From the IMG/VR virus record IMGVR_UViG_3300013101_000024, positions 1 through 42,940 of that record: DNA of 42,940 bases; one strand, 5' to 3'. This stretch comes from a virus. The translations under genes and the position numbers were made by a program. Shown here one piece after another: positions 10,034-17,655 of the stretch (position 1 is its first letter; the number at the start of each line of letters is the position of its first letter). The notes beneath the pieces were generated by a model, which was not told the DNA's origin, did not search any database, and saw only the letters and a program-made list of their open reading frames with translations.

Positions 10034-10696
10034 TTATCTTTCAGGATAATAAAATCCTGTTCTTTGATCAAATAGTTTATGGTTTAAAGCATCCCCTAAC
10101 AATGAACTTTTATATAATAATTTAGAAATAAATTGAGCATCCTCTAACCAATGTATTTGTTTATTATATTCTACAAAAGAATATGTATTAATAACTTGTT
10201 CATCCACTGCTTCTGTTGTAAGACTTTGAAACACTCTTAACTTTAATTTCCAAAATCTTTTATTTGTATTTGGATGAATTTCTATACCTGTTACTCGATA
10301 TAATGGATAAGTATCATTAACATAACTTAAATAATCCTGTTCAAATTTTATAATATCATTTGGATATGGTATAAATCCATGTTTACAAGGAATAACAATT
10401 GAAGTTTCAGTATTTTTTTGATAACCCTCTTCACTTCCTTCAAATAAAGTTGTTATTTCATCTGGAAAATAAATAGGTAATAAAAGAATTTTATTTCTTC
10501 TTATACCAGATAATTCACCTGTTGGTTGATAAGCTCCACCCATGATTTGATCATCATCCCAAACAGTTTCTTCAAAATTCATATTATAATAAGTAGTTAA
10601 AAAACGAGGAGCATGTTCGGCATAATAATCATATAACAGTTCTTGATATTCATGAACATAATCATATATCCTGTTATAATTTTGTGGGGATGCCAT
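10034..10696 (-). CDS. Unrecognised virion/tail protein
   Basis: This 220-residue soluble protein is rich in Tyr and acidic residues, with no membrane helix. It sits inside the wedge cluster, its ATG overlapping the stop of the upstream gene by one base (TAATG) and its stop lying 12 bases before gp6. The middle reads FIPYPNDIIKFEQDY followed by YRVTGIEIHPNTNKRFWKL, a beta-rich pattern distantly like the segment of T4 neck protein gp14 that has a PKEGDLIYFP element. That resemblance is weak and may be chance. The position makes a structural role in the baseplate or neck likely, but no family can be named from sequence alone. Confidence 0.6.
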   Translation of the reverse strand: MASPQNYNRIYDYVHEYQELLYDYYAEHAPRFLTTYYNMNFEETVWDDDQIMGGAYQPTGELSGIRRNKILLLPIYFPDEITTLFEGSEEGYQKNTETSIVIPCKHGFIPYPNDIIKFEQDYLSYVNDTYPLYRVTGIEIHPNTNKRFWKLKLRVFQSLTTEAVDEQVINTYSFVEYNKQIHWLEDAQFISKLLYKSSLLGDALNHKLFDQRTGFYYPER

Positions 10697-11859
10697 TATT
10701 TAGTTTCTCTCTTTTTAATTTGTCTTATTTCTTTATCTAATTGAAATTTATATTTTAATCTTGCTTCTGTCTCTCTAGAAGACCAATCCATTAATAGATT
10801 ATGAATTTTTTTCTTACATTTAACTGGATTTTTAGAATCTTTACATTTTGGTAATTCTTTCTTTAAAAATTTAATTGCTGATTGAGCTGATAAATAAGAA
10901 CATTGATTTCTACATAATTTTTGAGAGTACTTTAATTGTTTAATACATTTACCAAGACATTTAATATTAATTTTTTTAACATAATAATTAACAACATCAT
11001 TAAAAAAAGGAATCGGTACAACAAACAATCCAGCATAAAGTGCCCATCTTAATTTTTTTTCTCGTTCGGGATTAATTTTATGAGGTTTAACAATAGGATC
11101 ATCTTCTGAAAGATTTTTTATTAATTGATAGATTTTTAAATGTTCTTGAAAGGTAATATTTTTTCGTAGATGTTGATTTTCTGCTATCAGATTTATAAAT
11201 TGAGATTTGGGAAGTTGAAAACTTGCTTTTAAAGTTCTCATTCGAGCTTTCATAGCTTTGGTATTTGTTTTTCTTCTTTTAGCTTCTTCCCCTATTTTTG
11301 CTTTTGATAATTTAATTTTAAGCACTGAAACTCTTTTAGCCCATACAATATATTGTTTTTCTAATTTTTTTCGACACGATTCGGGTTTACTAACACTTGC
11401 ACACCGACTCATCTCTGTACGAATCTGAGAAGCAACTTTTATTGCTGCTTGTAATTGACAACTATAATTACATATTTTTTTTTGGGTTGACAGTGGCCAT
11501 TTTTCTTGACATTGTTTATGACAAGTATCTGTTAATTTTCTATAAGTAAATAAAATAAACATAGCTAATGGTGGAGCTGCAAGGGTGCCAGTAAAATTAT
11601 CAGTTAGTTTTAAACTAGCTACAGCTGCAAAACCATATTTTAAGAATTTAGTAAATCGTCCTTCAAATGAGCGGATGTCTTCATTAAATATTGTTTGTAT
11701 TACTTCAGGATAGGAAAGTTCAGATATAATCTGACAAAAATTAATATGTTCTTTAAAAGTTAATTTATTTTTAACTAACGGACTATTAAAAGCTATATTC
11801 AATAATTGTTTTTTACCAATATCTTGTAGAATAATTTTATCTTTTTGACTTATCATCAT
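10696..11859 (-). CDS. Duplicated twin-CX3C cysteine protein with hydrophobic segments
   Basis: This 387-residue basic protein is built from two homologous halves. Each half has a TF(K/Q)EH element, a hydrophobic segment (about residues 80-108 and 273-290), then six cysteines. The first set is C113-x3-C117-x12-C130-x3-C134-x18-C153-x8-C162. The second is C301-x3-C305-x10-C316-x3-C320-x18-C339-x8-C348. Paired CX3C motifs 10-12 residues apart are the arrangement of helical-hairpin disulfide proteins such as the small Tim chaperones; the similarity here is in pattern only. Each Cys block is followed by a Lys/Arg-rich helix. The protein could be a membrane-associated virion component with disulfide-clamped hairpins. 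Two adjacent ATGs are possible (11859 and 11856); AGAGG is better spaced for the second. The function is unknown. Confidence 0.6.
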   Translation of the reverse strand: MMISQKDKIILQDIGKKQLLNIAFNSPLVKNKLTFKEHINFCQIISELSYPEVIQTIFNEDIRSFEGRFTKFLKYGFAAVASLKLTDNFTGTLAAPPLAMFILFTYRKLTDTCHKQCQEKWPLSTQKKICNYSCQLQAAIKVASQIRTEMSRCASVSKPESCRKKLEKQYIVWAKRVSVLKIKLSKAKIGEEAKRRKTNTKAMKARMRTLKASFQLPKSQFINLIAENQHLRKNITFQEHLKIYQLIKNLSEDDPIVKPHKINPEREKKLRWALYAGLFVVPIPFFNDVVNYYVKKINIKCLGKCIKQLKYSQKLCRNQCSYLSAQSAIKFLKKELPKCKDSKNPVKCKKKIHNLLMDWSSRETEARLKYKFQLDKEIRQIKKRETK

Positions 11860-11865
11860 TAACCT

Positions 11866-12309
11866 CTAAGTTCCATCAACAGCTTCAAAAAATTTAAAAT
11901 AACTAGTTTCATCAAGGATAACTTCAAGTTGTTGAGTATTTCCATCATAATTAACATCTATCGTTAATGAAAATCCTTTTTGATTTGTAAAAAAAACAAC
12001 TGCTACATTTTTAATAATAGCACGATTATCATAACGCATTAAAGTATCTGTTACTTCTTCTATTACTAGTTCAAGAGTTTGTTCATCTGCAGGTTCGAAT
12101 ACTAACTTATATAAATCACTCCCATATTCAGGATCAAATTGATAACTTCTTCTGGGAGTGATTAGTATATTATTCCAAGAACTTAAAATTACTTCTAAAT
12201 CTTCTATTCTTTTAAAATCACCAGTTACAGCAACCTTAGAGAGATAATCAGCTATCTTAGAATTCGATCCAGATACACTTTCATTAAATCGTTTTAAAAG
12301 ATTAGCCAT
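11866..12309 (-). CDS. Baseplate wedge protein, gp25/GPW family
   Basis: This 147-residue protein has the size and layout of T4 gp25 (132 aa). The diagnostic region is ILITPRRSYQFDPEYGSDL followed by KLVFEPADEQTLELVIEEV and an RYDNRA element; this Pro-Arg ... Asp-x-x-(F/Y)-G-(S/T)-D-L pattern defines the GPW/gp25 family. gp25 is the wedge subunit next to gp6 that also contacts the first sheath ring, and triggers sheath assembly. It overlaps the end of the upstream extension frame by eight bases (ATGGCTAA), and its GAGGAAAG ribosome-binding site lies inside that frame. This supports the upstream frame being translated. Confidence 0.88.
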   Translation of the reverse strand: MANLLKRFNESVSGSNSKIADYLSKVAVTGDFKRIEDLEVILSSWNNILITPRRSYQFDPEYGSDLYKLVFEPADEQTLELVIEEVTDTLMRYDNRAIIKNVAVVFFTNQKGFSLTIDVNYDGNTQQLEVILDETSYFKFFEAVDGT

Positions 12310-12511
12310 ATTTTTTACTTTCCTCTAAGTATCGTTTTTGTTTATCTTCTTCCAGAGCTACTTTCCATTTAAGATAATTCAAAAATCTTTGAACTGGCAT
12401 AAATGTCACATCTATATAAGATTGTTTACTTAAGTCCATACACGAGAATATGTTCTCAGCTAGATCGTCTTTAAATTTAACGACTTCATCAGGCTGAGAA
12501 CAATGCGCGAA
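12302..12511 (-). CDS. Frameshift extension of the zinc-ribbon tail-assembly protein
   Basis: This frame is open from 12616 down to 12302 and overlaps the last 128 bases of the gene at 12489-13280 in the +1 (equivalently -2) frame. Its non-overlapping 62 residues look like real protein: charged, helical, ending KWKVALEEDKQKRYLEE, and they fill an otherwise gene-free 180 bases before gp25. No ribosome-binding site precedes its internal ATGs. In the overlap, minus-strand TTTTTT followed by C (12510-12515) lets a Phe tRNA re-pair after a +1 or -2 slip, giving ...VESF-FAHCSQPDE... and a fusion of about 325 residues. Tail-assembly chaperone pairs made by frameshifting are widespread in tailed phages (lambda G/GT, P2 E/E', Mu gp41/42 by -2). 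The exact slip site is inferred. Confidence 0.5.
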   Translation of the reverse strand, partial: FAHCSQPDEVVKFKDDLAENIFSCMDLSKQSYIDVTFMPVQRFLNYLKWKVALEEDKQKRYLEESKKYG

Positions 12512-13280
12512 AAAAGCTTTCCACAAGGTCAATAGTATGAGTGTCTTGTTGTCCACAACTAACACAACTGCTTGCCATTTTAAGTTCAATCCCATAGTCA
12601 CCAAAGGCATCTGCATAAGCTTTATAAATAGCTCGCTTATCTTTAGATGTCATCTGTAAATATGCATCCATTATATCAGCTCGATCATGATAAATAACTG
12701 GTTCTTTAGTTGATTCCCGAAGAACTGATATGCTTTCAATAATTAGAGTTTCAGTTATTAATTCTAATGTATTACCTGGTCGGTTCGATAATACTTTAAT
12801 ATTATTAATTTCATCAAAAAGAGTTGGTTGACGAACAATTACTGTAACTCCTTTTAATGCAGGTAATGGAACTTCCTTTCGATCTTTTAGAATATCACTA
12901 TCTGATGGATAACCATTAAAATTAAAAGTACTTGATGCTTTAACAGTAACAGGATATTCTTTACCGCAACTATTACATTTAATTTGATAGTTTCTAATTT
13001 CTTCATATGAAATATGATATAAACCATATAGAAGAGCATCTCTATCTTTTAAAGTATTACCACGCAAAAAAGAATCAATATCTGTAATTTCATCTGGTTT
13101 GTTTACTATAGAATTAAACAGACAACTATTAAGATGTTCAGCAACCTTAGTTGGAGTTATCAAACTTCCTTTTAATTTTTCTTCTTCTTGTACATTTAAA
13201 GATCTTACAGTATAAGATTTATTAGTCTGAGGAGTTATAACCTCATATTCGGGGTATGGTATTTCAAATCCTTTAAACAT
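12489..13280 (-). CDS. Zinc-ribbon tail/baseplate-hub assembly protein (T4 gp26/gp51-like role)
   Basis: This is a 263-residue protein. Two Cys pairs, CNSCGKEY near residue 102 and SCVSCGQQDTHTI near residue 237, could bind one zinc and join two distant strands. The N-terminus (MFKGFEIPYPEYEVITPQT) followed by a long helical region and a beta segment with ALKGVTVIVRQPT resembles the zinc-ribbon hub-assembly proteins that myophages encode near gp25 (T4 gene order 25-26-51). Such proteins are usually absent from the virion and act as chaperones. This is a pattern-based inference. The start has a GGAAAAGAG purine stretch close upstream. The 3' end carries the likely frameshift site at 12509-12516, so this is probably the short product of a two-product gene. 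Confidence 0.62.
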   Translation of the reverse strand: MFKGFEIPYPEYEVITPQTNKSYTVRSLNVQEEEKLKGSLITPTKVAEHLNSCLFNSIVNKPDEITDIDSFLRGNTLKDRDALLYGLYHISYEEIRNYQIKCNSCGKEYPVTVKASSTFNFNGYPSDSDILKDRKEVPLPALKGVTVIVRQPTLFDEINNIKVLSNRPGNTLELITETLIIESISVLRESTKEPVIYHDRADIMDAYLQMTSKDKRAIYKAYADAFGDYGIELKMASSCVSCGQQDTHTIDLVESFFRALFSA

Positions 13281-13301
13281 TTTTCTCTTTTCCTTTCTTT
13301 T

Positions 13302-13466
13302 TTATTTATTCATACAATTGTTGTATTTTGCTCTATCATTAGGAAACTGTCTTTTACATTTAGATTTTTTATAAGCCTGTAACGCTTTATAACCCATATA
13401 AGAAGCTGTAGCACCAGCAGTTGTTGCGTAAGCGATATCAAGCTTTCTTTTTGTTTTTGGATCCAT
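13302..13466 (-). CDS. Small basic Cys-pair protein (54 aa)
   Basis: This 54-residue open frame fills the gap between two same-strand genes, ending 21 bases before the zinc-ribbon gene start and beginning 8 bases after the upstream stop. The residues form a short Lys/Arg-rich N-terminus, then a moderately hydrophobic helix (IAYATTAGATASYMGYKAL) that may touch a membrane, then a basic tail with C37 and C51 (KSKCKRQF ... NNCMNK). The Shine-Dalgarno is weak (AAAGAA), so translation may be coupled to the upstream gene. The Cys pair 13 residues apart with surrounding Lys/Asn recalls the style of the cysteine protein at 10696-11859, but homology cannot be shown. The function is unknown. Confidence 0.55.
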   Translation of the reverse strand: MDPKTKRKLDIAYATTAGATASYMGYKALQAYKKSKCKRQFPNDRAKYNNCMNK

Positions 13467-13474
13467 TTCTTTAA

Positions 13475-13756
13475 TTAGCGACTTTTTTTTAAATCTACAA
13501 GTTCTTTAAGCCCTTGTAAAGCACCTTTTTTGATTTTACCTATTACTTCAAAATTTTCATTGAATCTTACATTGATAATTTTTCTTGCTTCTTTTGTAAG
13601 ATCAGCATGAATATCACCATCTAAAGCAAGTAACCTTAATTGCTCCATATCTGCAGCTTCAATATAACTTAAAACTTGTTTTTTAGTAGCATTATCTATT
13701 TTCGTATTTTCATAAAAAATATAAGATAATCCAAGTCTTATTTTATTAATATCCAT
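13475..13756 (-). CDS. Unrecognised small helical tail-operon protein
   Basis: This is a 93-residue charged, helical protein with no Cys-rich motif, signal peptide or membrane helix. The start is supported by AAAGGAG. The N-terminal 55 residues suggest a helical bundle (NATKKQVLSYIEAADMEQL), and the C-terminus is Lys-rich. It lies directly downstream of the tail tube gene (28-base gap) in the same orientation. In many phages the gene after the tube or tape encodes an assembly factor, but I see no recognisable family signature. Confidence 0.6.
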   Translation of the reverse strand: MDINKIRLGLSYIFYENTKIDNATKKQVLSYIEAADMEQLRLLALDGDIHADLTKEARKIINVRFNENFEVIGKIKKGALQGLKELVDLKKSR

Positions 13757-13784
13757 TTTTTAGACTCCTTTATCCATTTTAGTT

Positions 13785-14519
13785 TTAACCACCACTTTGT
13801 ACTGCTCCATAATTTTTTACTTGATCTAACATAGTTTTAGAGAAATTATTAGCAAAACCCTGACATTTTTCAAAAACCCAAGGTTCACGCCAAGCATAAT
13901 CTACATTAAATTCAATTTCTAAATCTACTCTACCTACAGTTTCAACATCACTGGTAAATAAATCTTGTGGATCTTTTCCTGGAAATATACCATCATAACA
14001 AGCATAATATTCTACTGTTCTTGCATCTGGTGCTGTAGTCCAATAATACATTAAACCTGCATAAGTTTTTTTAGTATACCCTTCTCCATCTTCTCCATCC
14101 AATAAATCAGTTGTACCAGTTCTATAATCACGAATTAATTTAACCCATCCATGCATAATATCAAGTAATGGTGTTTTATTAAATTCTAAAAATTTAACCG
14201 ATACTGTATTACCATAATCAATATTACCAGGTACCGCCCATTTAACACCACCAAGACCTGTAAACTCAATTTTATTTAATGTCCCACCCGGAGGTGTAAC
14301 TGATAAACATGAAGCAGCAAGTACATTTTGTATTTCATTATTAGCTGAAAGTCCCGATATACCAACTGATGTATATGTTGGTAAAGACGGAGGTAGTTTA
14401 TCAAACCATATAAAATGATAACCACTAGTATAAGGATCAGCGACACCTACTGTAGTACCACCAAACTTTCTAGTAATTATATTCTGTCCTAATTCAGCAA
14501 AAGAATATTTCATACCCAT
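13785..14519 (-). CDS. Tail tube protein (T4 gp19-like)
   Basis: This 244-residue protein is recognisable as a myovirus tube subunit by the element GNIDYGNTVSVKFLEF followed by the helix LLDIMHGWVKLIRDYR, the standard beta-strand plus alpha-helix of gp19-type tubes. An N-terminal section has alternating hydrophobic residues, and a final acidic DLEIEFNVDYAW strand ends with a Phe/Asn-rich helix. It is slightly longer than T4 gp19 (163 aa), with inserted loops such as DLLDGEDGEGYTKK. Hexameric rings of this protein stack inside the sheath. The ATG at 14519 follows AAGGAG with a nine-base spacer. A candidate late-promoter motif sits at 14562-14571. The sheath gene is on the same strand about 1.1 kb upstream. 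Confidence 0.8.
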   Translation of the reverse strand: MGMKYSFAELGQNIITRKFGGTTVGVADPYTSGYHFIWFDKLPPSLPTYTSVGISGLSANNEIQNVLAASCLSVTPPGGTLNKIEFTGLGGVKWAVPGNIDYGNTVSVKFLEFNKTPLLDIMHGWVKLIRDYRTGTTDLLDGEDGEGYTKKTYAGLMYYWTTAPDARTVEYYACYDGIFPGKDPQDLFTSDVETVGRVDLEIEFNVDYAWREPWVFEKCQGFANNFSKTMLDQVKNYGAVQSGG

Positions 14520-14561
14520 TGTTTTAATCTCCTTAATTAAGAATTAACTATTCCTTTTTTA

Positions 14562-14571
14562 TTTTGTTCTA
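14562..14571 (-). promoter_or_regulatory. Candidate late promoter motif before tail tube gene
   Basis: On the minus strand this reads TAGAACAAAA followed by an A/T-rich stretch, 43 bases before the tube ATG. The same core occurs in five other intergenic gaps of the window, always close to a minus-strand start or in a divergent gap. Promoter function is inferred from recurrence and position. Confidence 0.4.
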
Positions 14572-14592
14572 TTTTTTTAAGTATAACTAAGG

Positions 14593-15099
14593 CTATTTTA
14601 AATATTTATCACGTTTTTTAATAACATTTAAAACACTACTCCAATTACCCTTAATTATTTGAATTGCTCTATCATCAATATAAAATTGTGCAGCTAATTT
14701 TTCTGCAGTAATTTTATCAAAATATATATCATATTTTTTTAACCATTTAATAACATTTTTAATATTTTCTTTAAAATCACCACCCAATTCTTCTGAATTT
14801 GTTTTCGAAGCTCTAGCTGTAAAAATAACAATTTCATAATTTTTTCTTTTTAACCAATTAATAACTTCTTTTGCTCCATCAAACGGTTCGTCATACATAG
14901 ACCCATCTTTATAACCTTGTGAATATTTATGTATAGTCCCGTCAAGATCAATCATTGCTCGTCTTGGTAGTGATGCTTCAGTAATTTCCGGATAAACAGT
15001 TCGAATTATATCTTTTTTCTTTTTTCTTTTAGATGAAGTGAATGAATCCATAGCAAAACCACCGACTGCTTCATTATCATCTTTTATAATTTTAGTCAT
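14593..15099 (-). CDS. HAD-superfamily phosphatase
   Basis: This is a 168-residue protein. All the main HAD motifs are present: motif I DLDGT at residues 51-55 (nucleophile D51, acid/base D53), motif II in IVIFTAR near residues 92-98, a Lys in the helix before motif III, and motif III FYIDDRAI with the acidic pair binding magnesium. The protein has no large cap, so a small phosphorylated substrate or a protein or nucleic acid end is possible. The short, single-domain form resembles phage-encoded 5'-nucleotidase-like or kinase-associated HAD proteins. Its first 30 residues are a Lys-rich extension. AGGAG precedes the start by six bases. It sits between tube and sheath genes, divergent from 15192. 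The substrate cannot be deduced. Confidence 0.75.
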   Translation of the reverse strand: MTKIIKDDNEAVGGFAMDSFTSSKRKKKKDIIRTVYPEITEASLPRRAMIDLDGTIHKYSQGYKDGSMYDEPFDGAKEVINWLKRKNYEIVIFTARASKTNSEELGGDFKENIKNVIKWLKKYDIYFDKITAEKLAAQFYIDDRAIQIIKGNWSSVLNVIKKRDKYLK

Positions 15100-15122
15100 T
15101 AAATTCTCCTATATAGTTTATT

Positions 15123-15132
15123 TTTTGTTCTA
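15123..15132 (-). promoter_or_regulatory. Candidate promoter motif in divergent gap (minus direction)
   Basis: On the minus strand this reads TAGAACAAAA, 23 bases before the HAD phosphatase start at 15099. On the plus strand the neighbouring bases form part of the 37-base block listed for 15123-15159. It belongs to the same recurring motif as the sites at 14562, 18387, 34873 and 40881. Confidence 0.4.
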
Positions 15133-15159
15133 TTTTATTATATATATTACTTAATGAAA
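15123..15159 (+). promoter_or_regulatory. Candidate plus-strand promoter block, nearly repeated at 40881-40917
   Basis: The 37-base block starts TTTTGTTCTA and ends TATATATTACTTAATGAAA. The same block recurs at 40881-40917 with the same length and only a few changes, and in both places a plus-strand gene starts 33-44 bases later behind AAGGAGAC. This is the strongest promoter evidence in the window, as two unrelated small genes share an upstream block but not coding sequence. The plus-strand start site and -10/-35 assignment are not clear. Confidence 0.5.
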
Positions 15160-15191
15160 ATAACTTATTATTTAATTTTAAAGGAGACAAT

Positions 15192-15569
15192 ATGACTAGA
15201 CATTTAGCAAGTAATAAAATGAAAAAAATTATCAATCCACCCTTTATTGATTTAAATTATCACTGTATAATAATTTGGGCACTTTTTATTTTAGATATAT
15301 TTAGTTATAAATTTAATCAATCAATCATCCATCTATCTTATAACTATATAATTGGAGGTATATTTATTGGAGTATTATTTTTAGTTATAAAAGGATATAG
15401 AGCTAAATGGAATACATCTTTATTAATTAGTATGAATATTCAAATAATATGGTGTATATTTACTGAACAGTTAATTCTTGTAGGAGGATGGATTCTTATT
15501 GAATTAGGTATAGTAATTTTAATTGAAAATTATAATACCTTTAGTAAGAAAAGAATACGTAAAAGATAG
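15192..15569 (+). CDS. Small membrane protein, about four helices
   Basis: This is a 125-residue, strongly hydrophobic protein with about four membrane-spanning segments (roughly residues 24-38, 48-66, 77-91 and 94-109) and a basic C-terminal tail. The start is supported by AAGGAG five bases upstream. The gene is alone on the plus strand inside the minus-strand late cluster, with its own promoter-like block and a hairpin terminator after the stop. Expression timing is therefore probably different from the tail genes; the shared block at 40881 suggests it is expressed with the small right-end genes. It could be an early host-membrane modifier or a superinfection factor, but no family is recognised. 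Confidence 0.62.
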   Translation: MTRHLASNKMKKIINPPFIDLNYHCIIIWALFILDIFSYKFNQSIIHLSYNYIIGGIFIGVLFLVIKGYRAKWNTSLLISMNIQIIWCIFTEQLILVGGWILIELGIVILIENYNTFSKKRIRKR

Positions 15570-15572
15570 GAG

Positions 15573-15614
15573 AAAGGGAATCATATAATAAGTTATATAT
15601 GACTCCCTTTTTTT
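15573..15614 (+). terminator. Hairpin terminator between convergent genes
   Basis: AAAGGGA with TCATATA on the left arm pairs with TATATGA and TCCCTTT on the right, interrupted by one mismatch, and is followed on the plus strand by a run of seven T. It lies between the stop of 15192-15569 and the 3' end of the sheath gene. Strength is greatest in the plus direction. On the minus strand a shorter T tract follows, so it may act both ways. Confidence 0.72.
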
Positions 15615-15625
15615 GTATTTATAAA

Positions 15626-17575
15626 TTAAACAATAAAGAAGTTTAATTCAATTTGTTCTACAACACGTGTTGGATCTAAAGTTACATTTACATGAAACTT
15701 TTTAGTTTTTCTTTCATATTCAGTTGCACCTACATCTACTGAATAACTATGAAGACCACGTTTCCTTTTTATAACTTCTAAGAACTCTATTAATTGACCA
15801 GAAACTTGAGACCAAGTAATTTCATCATTTTGCTCAAATATAAAGTAACGACAAAATTCTTCAAATGCTCTTTTAATATATAGAACTAAACGAACTATAT
15901 TTAAATCTTGAAGAGCACTAGCTCTTGCTTGAGAAGTTAATTGACCCCATACAACATACCCTGGATTAAACTTAACTATTGGATTTAATTGTTTAAGATA
16001 TAATTGATCTCTTTGACCTAATCTTGGATTATATCTCAATTCTTTAATAGTATCAATAGCACCTCTATTAAAACCAGCTGCAGCAAACCAAAGTTCAGCT
16101 ACATTATCATTTCTTGGTAATATATAAGACATATGATAAATTGGAGAGAACCAAGCATCCTGACCTGTAAATGGATCAAATATTTTATTATAAGATTCAT
16201 ACAGAGCAGTAAAATAGTTATTAAAAGTATTATCATTATTTCTAACAGATAACGCTAAATTAGCTGTAGGGTTATCACCATTATCCATAATAGCAACACA
16301 ATCACGTCTAGTTTGTACTAATGTACTAATAGCCGTTTTAACATCTCGTGGGTAACCACAATCAAATACCATAGAAAAATAAATATTTTCAGTATCTAAT
16401 ACATCTTCATCTATAATACCATTATAAGCTTGATTTAATAAAGTAGTAGCTTCATTAATATTTAAAGAACCATCTAGATTTAATAAATCTCCATCACTAC
16501 CTTTTCTAAAAGGAACAGGATCAGAAGAAATAAAAGCCTGTGTAACAGAACCATATGATTTTTTAATATGATATTCTATAATAGTAGTTGGATCAAAATC
16601 AGTTACATTACCATTACAAGATTGAGTGGTTAAAGCTCTATCATTAAATACTGTAACTTCTTCACCATCAGAACCTGCACTAGCACCACACCAACCCCAA
16701 ATTTCTTGACCTCTACCATCTTTAGCGATAATAACAAAGTCACCAGCTGGAGTACCTTCCCAATCAACAAAGTCTTGTTTAAGATCTGTTAAATCAGCTA
16801 AACCAGCAGTTAAAGTAACCCGAACATTAGTATCTAAATCTTTATCATAAACTTTAATATTTTCATCATAACCAGCTGAAAATCTATCATTGTCTTCATC
16901 AATGTACATTTGTGCTCTTAACATAGTAGAATATTTTGCTAATACATCAACAATCCAAATAGAATCTCCAGCAGTATCTTTAGCTTTCTTATCAAAAGAA
17001 ATAGCAAAAGATTCAATAATAGCATCTTGTCCGTCTGATTGTCTTTCATAAATATCTAGTATATATTGATCCCATAAAGTAGGATTAGCAACCTCAGTTA
17101 ATCTAACACCTATTTTATTATACCATTGACCTCTTCCTATTGGATTTAAAAAACAAATCGGATAAGCTGTGCCATCCTGTTGTAAATTACTTTCCATTTC
17201 TTCAACATCATACATACCTTCTACATATGTAATTTGCATACCAGCAGTTGAATCTCCTGGTACTACTGTAGCATCAATACGAATATTAGAGAAAGTCGCA
17301 TTATCCGGTAAAACTCTCATGTGAAATAAAGAACCTGATTCGCCTAAATAATTATAAGCACAATAAGGACCTTGACCAAAACTCTTTCCATAAGTTATAA
17401 TATTTGGTTCACCATATTCTCCAATATAATCTGATCTTGAACCAATAAATTTTAACTTATTGTCTTCACCTTTTTCTGTAAGGGTAGCCATAAAAGCAAT
17501 AGTAGAAGGAACTGCTTGAACGAACTGAGAAAGGTCTATAATTTTTGTATAAACACCTGGTGATACATTACTCAT
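15626..17575 (-). CDS. Tail sheath protein (gp18 family)
   Basis: This is a 649-residue protein with AGGAGG at a good distance from the ATG. The N-terminus SPGVYTKIIDLSQFV is the typical start of contractile sheath subunits (xPGVY). The C-terminal portion contains the other diagnostic patterns: APxGFNRG-like AAAGFNRGAIDT, GYVVWGQLTS near an LNIVRLVLYIKRAFEEF helix, and a last strand that closes the subunit. The size matches T4 gp18 (659 aa). Contraction of this protein drives the tube through the host envelope. The gene order with tube (same strand) and gp6/gp25/gp7-like wedges makes the contractile-tail assignment safe. Confidence 0.92.
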   Translation of the reverse strand: MSNVSPGVYTKIIDLSQFVQAVPSTIAFMATLTEKGEDNKLKFIGSRSDYIGEYGEPNIITYGKSFGQGPYCAYNYLGESGSLFHMRVLPDNATFSNIRIDATVVPGDSTAGMQITYVEGMYDVEEMESNLQQDGTAYPICFLNPIGRGQWYNKIGVRLTEVANPTLWDQYILDIYERQSDGQDAIIESFAISFDKKAKDTAGDSIWIVDVLAKYSTMLRAQMYIDEDNDRFSAGYDENIKVYDKDLDTNVRVTLTAGLADLTDLKQDFVDWEGTPAGDFVIIAKDGRGQEIWGWCGASAGSDGEEVTVFNDRALTTQSCNGNVTDFDPTTIIEYHIKKSYGSVTQAFISSDPVPFRKGSDGDLLNLDGSLNINEATTLLNQAYNGIIDEDVLDTENIYFSMVFDCGYPRDVKTAISTLVQTRRDCVAIMDNGDNPTANLALSVRNNDNTFNNYFTALYESYNKIFDPFTGQDAWFSPIYHMSYILPRNDNVAELWFAAAGFNRGAIDTIKELRYNPRLGQRDQLYLKQLNPIVKFNPGYVVWGQLTSQARASALQDLNIVRLVLYIKRAFEEFCRYFIFEQNDEITWSQVSGQLIEFLEVIKRKRGLHSYSVDVGATEYERKTKKFHVNVTLDPTRVVEQIELNFFIV

Positions 17576-17655
17576 TGTATAACCTCCTAAATTTCTTATT
17601 TAATTTAATTAATCTAACTATTCTATCTTCCTTTCTCACTAAAATCAATATATTT

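Noticed and set aside
12302-12616. Independent 104-residue gene
   Set aside because: No Shine-Dalgarno before the internal ATG codons; the first 40 residues are an alternate reading of the zinc-ribbon gene, so it is treated as a frameshift extension.
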